From: Dehalococcoidia bacterium
GTDB lineage: Bacteria > Chloroflexota > Dehalococcoidia > Dehalococcoidales > Fen-1064
Length of the DNA: 8,511 nucleotides
NCBI GenBank assembly: GCA_011192055.1
Contig: DUES01000131.1
Span: 1 to 8,511, forward strand
Reading direction: 5' to 3'
Positions 6,433 through 8,511 of this stretch are shown piece after piece. The notes beneath the pieces were generated by a model. That model saw nothing but the letters and a program-made list of their open reading frames with translations. It made no database searches and was not told the DNA's origin. Each line of letters opens with the position of its first letter. Position 1 is the stretch's first letter. The position numbers were made by a program, and so were the translations under genes.

Positions 6433-7077
6433 TTAAACGGGGCGTAAACCGCTTCCGGGTGGTCCGGGCCAGTCCAGAAAATCCAGCGCGGCTGATATAT
6501 CCTCAGCAATCATCCTCCGCTTGCTCTTCTCAATAAAGAAGCTGGGACCGGCCTGCAGATAGGACGGAAAGGCTCTTTTCCCTCCAAACAGGTACTCCTG
6601 GCCCCGAATCTTGTAGGTTGAACCTGCCGGAATCACTCTTCCTTCACCGGCTCTTCCGGCAATATAGTTGACAGCCCTTATGGCAACATCACCCATCAGC
6701 ATGAAGACCTTTGCATCCGGAAACAGGACCAGCTCTTTCTCCAGTATCCGGGAACACTCTTCGATTGTTTTTGTCTTTATGCCGTACCCCGTTTTTCCGC
6801 ACTTCACTGCCGTGGTAAGATAAACTCCCATATCCAGGATTTCCCGTATGGATGCAACATCCGCACCGGCGTCACGGAATGCCTGCACTGTCGTCTGCTG
6901 GAACAGGGGACTGCCGTTTGCATAGTAATAATCAGCGGGACTGGCCGGAGCAGCTTCAGATATCATGATAATGGACATCCTGGCCGGCTCTATATCAATA
7001 TCCGGCACCATATAACAATCATGCCTGACATCATCACAGGGAAAACCATCACACCCGACGACCCGGTTTACGTGCAT
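6433..7077 (-). CDS. Uracil-DNA glycosylase superfamily protein (family 4-like)
   Basis: Putative base-excision-repair glycosylase of about 214 residues. Counting from a GTG at 7089, recognisable blocks are IIMISEAAP (40-48), the place of the GEAPG active-site motif of family 4 enzymes, LTTAVKC (91-97) in the place of TNxVKC, FMLMGDVAI in the core, and FPSYLQAGPSFFIEKSKRRM near the C-terminus, where family 4 enzymes have HPS. C97 and C112 are spaced about as the second cysteine pair of the iron-sulfur UDGs; C13, C18 and C25 are N-terminal candidates for the rest, so a 4Fe-4S cluster is plausible but unproven. I favour the ATG at 7077, four residues in, because AAGTGAT precedes it at workable spacing, while the GTG has no ribosome site. 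It lies 40 bp after purD. Glycosylase activity is inferred from the fold only. Confidence 0.8.
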   Translation of the reverse strand: MHVNRVVGCDGFPCDDVRHDCYMVPDIDIEPARMSIIMISEAAPASPADYYYANGSPLFQQTTVQAFRDAGADVASIREILDMGVYLTTAVKCGKTGYGIKTKTIEECSRILEKELVLFPDAKVFMLMGDVAIRAVNYIAGRAGEGRVIPAGSTYKIRGQEYLFGGKRAFPSYLQAGPSFFIEKSKRRMIAEDISAALDFLDWPGPPGSGLRPV

Positions 7078-7117
7078 TTTGTATATCACTTGCTGGAACT
7101 ACAGCGATACCATGTGA

Positions 7118-8392
7118 CTACTTTCCGGCTTCTTCTAACAACGCAATATCTTTACGATAGTAACAGTCCTTGAAGTGAATTCGGGATATATTGTCGTATA
7201 CCTTTTCCCTGGCACGGTTAAGGGTCTCACCCCGGGCTGCCACCGTCAGGACCCTGCCGCCACTGGTCAGGACCTCTCCGGGTTTCGAGCCCGGCTTTGT
7301 TCCGGCGTGAAACACCAGTATGCCGTCATCCACATCGTCCAGTCCGGTTATGGGAAAGCCCGTCTCATAGCTGCCGGGGTACCCGCCTGAAGCCATTACC
7401 ACCCCGACACATGCGCCCTCATGGCATTCAACGTTCACCTTATCAAGGTCGCCGTTTATTGTGGCAAGAATGATGTCCACCATGTCCGTCTTCAGCAGTG
7501 GCAGGACAACCTGCGTCTCAGGGTCACCAAGCCGGGCGTTGAATTCTATCACCTTCGGCCCTTCACCCGTAATCATCAGTCCGCCGTAGAGCAGTCCCCG
7601 GTATGTTCTGCCTTCCTGCGCCATTGCCCGTACTGTGGGCTGCATTATTTCCTGCTGGACTTGCCCCGCCAGTCCGGGAGTCAGGAATGACGGCGGACTG
7701 TAACTCCCCATACCGCCGGTATTGGGTCCACTGTTACCGTCATATATCCGTTTATAGTCGCAGGCATACGCCAGGGGTATTACTTTCTCACCGTCGGTGA
7801 AAACAAAGGCACTCATTTCCCTGCCCGAGAGGTGTTCTTCGATTATTACCCTGTTACCGGCCTCTCCCAGCTTTTTTGATTCCATGAAATCGGAAAGAGC
7901 TTCCAGGGCCTGCTGAATAGTCCCGGCAACTACAACTCCTTTACCGGCGGCAAGTGCGTCAGCCTTGATTACCACCGGTGGAGCCTGCTGCTCGATATAT
8001 GCTTTCGCTTTGATGAAGTCGGAAAAGGTGATACTGTGTCCGCAGGGAATATCGTAGGTGCATAGTAAGTCCTTGGCAAAGACCTTGCTCGATTCTATCT
8101 CGGCGGCCTGTTGCGTAGGCCCGAATACCGGAATACCAATTTCCTGGAAGCGGTCAACCATACCAGCAGCAAGGGGTGCCTCCGGTCCCACGACCACCAG
8201 TTCAATACCGTTGTCCTCGACAGCCGCAACCATAGAACCGATATCGCTGGCACCAATATCAAGGTTCCGTCCTATGCGGGCGGTACCGGCATTGCCCGGG
8301 GCAGCGAAAATTTCAGTAGTCCGGGGGCTTTGCGCCATTTTCCAGACCAGGGTATGTTCGCGAGCACCATTTCCAACAACCAGTATCTTCAA
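7118..8392 (-). CDS. purD: Phosphoribosylamine-glycine ligase (GAR synthetase)
   Basis: PurD joins glycine to 5-phosphoribosylamine using ATP, the second step of purine synthesis; it is an ATP-grasp enzyme. The 424 residues match the family. Domains in order: the N-terminal MKILVVGNGAREH (GNGGREH in most homologues, here with one Gly to Ala change), VVGPEAPL (67-74), ATP-grasp segments KADALAAGKGVVVAG (143-157) and IIEEHLSGREMSAF (183-196), GPNTGGMGSYSP (222-233), and the GARS signature RLGDPETQ (287-294). The start is TTG at 8392: it places the nucleotide-binding motif at residue 7, is preceded by TGAGG seven bases away, and no ATG or GTG lies suitably upstream. The glycosylase-like gene follows closely, so the two are probably co-transcribed. 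Confidence 0.96.
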   Translation of the reverse strand: MKILVVGNGAREHTLVWKMAQSPRTTEIFAAPGNAGTARIGRNLDIGASDIGSMVAAVEDNGIELVVVGPEAPLAAGMVDRFQEIGIPVFGPTQQAAEIESSKVFAKDLLCTYDIPCGHSITFSDFIKAKAYIEQQAPPVVIKADALAAGKGVVVAGTIQQALEALSDFMESKKLGEAGNRVIIEEHLSGREMSAFVFTDGEKVIPLAYACDYKRIYDGNSGPNTGGMGSYSPPSFLTPGLAGQVQQEIMQPTVRAMAQEGRTYRGLLYGGLMITGEGPKVIEFNARLGDPETQVVLPLLKTDMVDIILATINGDLDKVNVECHEGACVGVVMASGGYPGSYETGFPITGLDDVDDGILVFHAGTKPGSKPGEVLTSGGRVLTVAARGETLNRAREKVYDNISRIHFKDCYYRKDIALLEEAGK

Positions 8393-8399
8393 ATTATCG

Positions 8400-8404
8400 C
8401 CTCA
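8400..8404 (-). promoter_or_regulatory. Ribosome binding site supporting the TTG start of purD
   Basis: On the minus strand the bases read TGAGG, seven bases before the TTG at 8392. Together with the conserved N-terminus this decides for the TTG codon. Confidence 0.7.
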
Positions 8405-8455
8405 ATCACCGGGATTTTTATTTGCTTTACTCCTGTATCCTTCTTTCTACTCTCT

Positions 8456-8495
8456 GCTCGTCACTACGAGCCCTTGTGCCAAAGGGCAAAGCAGT
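8456..8495. repeat. Palindromic element upstream of purD
   Basis: On the minus strand, ACTGC (8495-8491) and GCCCTT (8487-8482) pair with AAGGGC (8475-8470) and GTAGT (8467-8463, one G-U pair) around the loop TGGCAC. An alternative 6-bp hairpin, GCTCGT with ACGAGC around AGTG (8471-8456), competes for the same bases. The pattern resembles the widespread palindromic repeat family with GATTGCTTCG and CTCGCAATGAC arms, here diverged. This is from recall, without a search. No T-tail follows, so a terminator is unlikely. The rest of 8393-8511 shows no convincing gene or promoter. Confidence 0.55.
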
Positions 8496-8511
8496 CTCTA
8501 TGCCATGCAGA

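Noticed and set aside
8391..8411. Six-codon leader peptide (GTG start, TGA overlapping the purD TTG)
   Set aside because: The nearest AGGAG is about 20 bases upstream, too far to serve it, and the codons show no regulatory pattern.
8464..8511. Open minus-strand frame from the window edge ending in TAG at 8464, as the tail of an upstream gene
   Set aside because: Only 15 codons, and they lie inside the palindromic element, whose chance translations are common; no recognisable protein end.

Overview
The window looks like ordinary bacterial housekeeping chromosome with compact gene spacing and, by eye, a mid-range G+C content. The protein sequences, the leuS-proC and rsmD-coaD pairings, the dispersed-repeat-like hairpins and the style of the uracil-DNA-glycosylase-like protein suggest an anaerobic bacterium. 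Chloroflexota of the Dehalococcoidia type is my best guess. That placement is from recall of sequence style, not from a search. I see no transposase, integrase, phage gene, CRISPR array, tRNA or rRNA.

Layout. A plus-strand block holds the 3' part of leuS (cut by the window edge, 1-1260) and proC (1372-2175). The 111 bp gap between them carries two strong G/C hairpins. A minus-strand block converges on it and ends at a terminator that can work in both directions (2209-2236). In its direction of transcription (right to left) this block reads purD, a uracil-DNA-glycosylase-like gene, a 144 bp gap with a TATAAT box, then purE, purB, a metallo-beta-lactamase-fold hydrolase, rsmD, coaD and a 2[4Fe-4S] ferredoxin. 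The last six are closely packed: purE and purB overlap by one base, gaps are 4-48 bp up to coaD, and 58 bp precedes the ferredoxin. They probably form one operon starting near 6330. purD has its own leader from 8393 to the window end, containing a palindromic element.

How the genes relate. purD (GAR synthetase), purE (N5-CAIR mutase) and purB (adenylosuccinate lyase) are three steps of de novo purine synthesis, with purB also acting in AMP formation. rsmD modifies 16S rRNA and coaD makes dephospho-CoA. leuS charges tRNA-Leu and proC makes proline. The glycosylase-like protein, the hydrolase and the ferredoxin have no demonstrated link to these pathways and may simply travel with the operon.

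I did not find a convincing undescribed system. The points most worth checking are the hairpin elements in the leuS-proC gap and upstream of purD, the divergent glycosylase-like protein, the unassigned hydrolase inside the purine/CoA operon, and several start-codon choices (TTG for purD, GTG for coaD, ATG at 7077 for the glycosylase-like gene).
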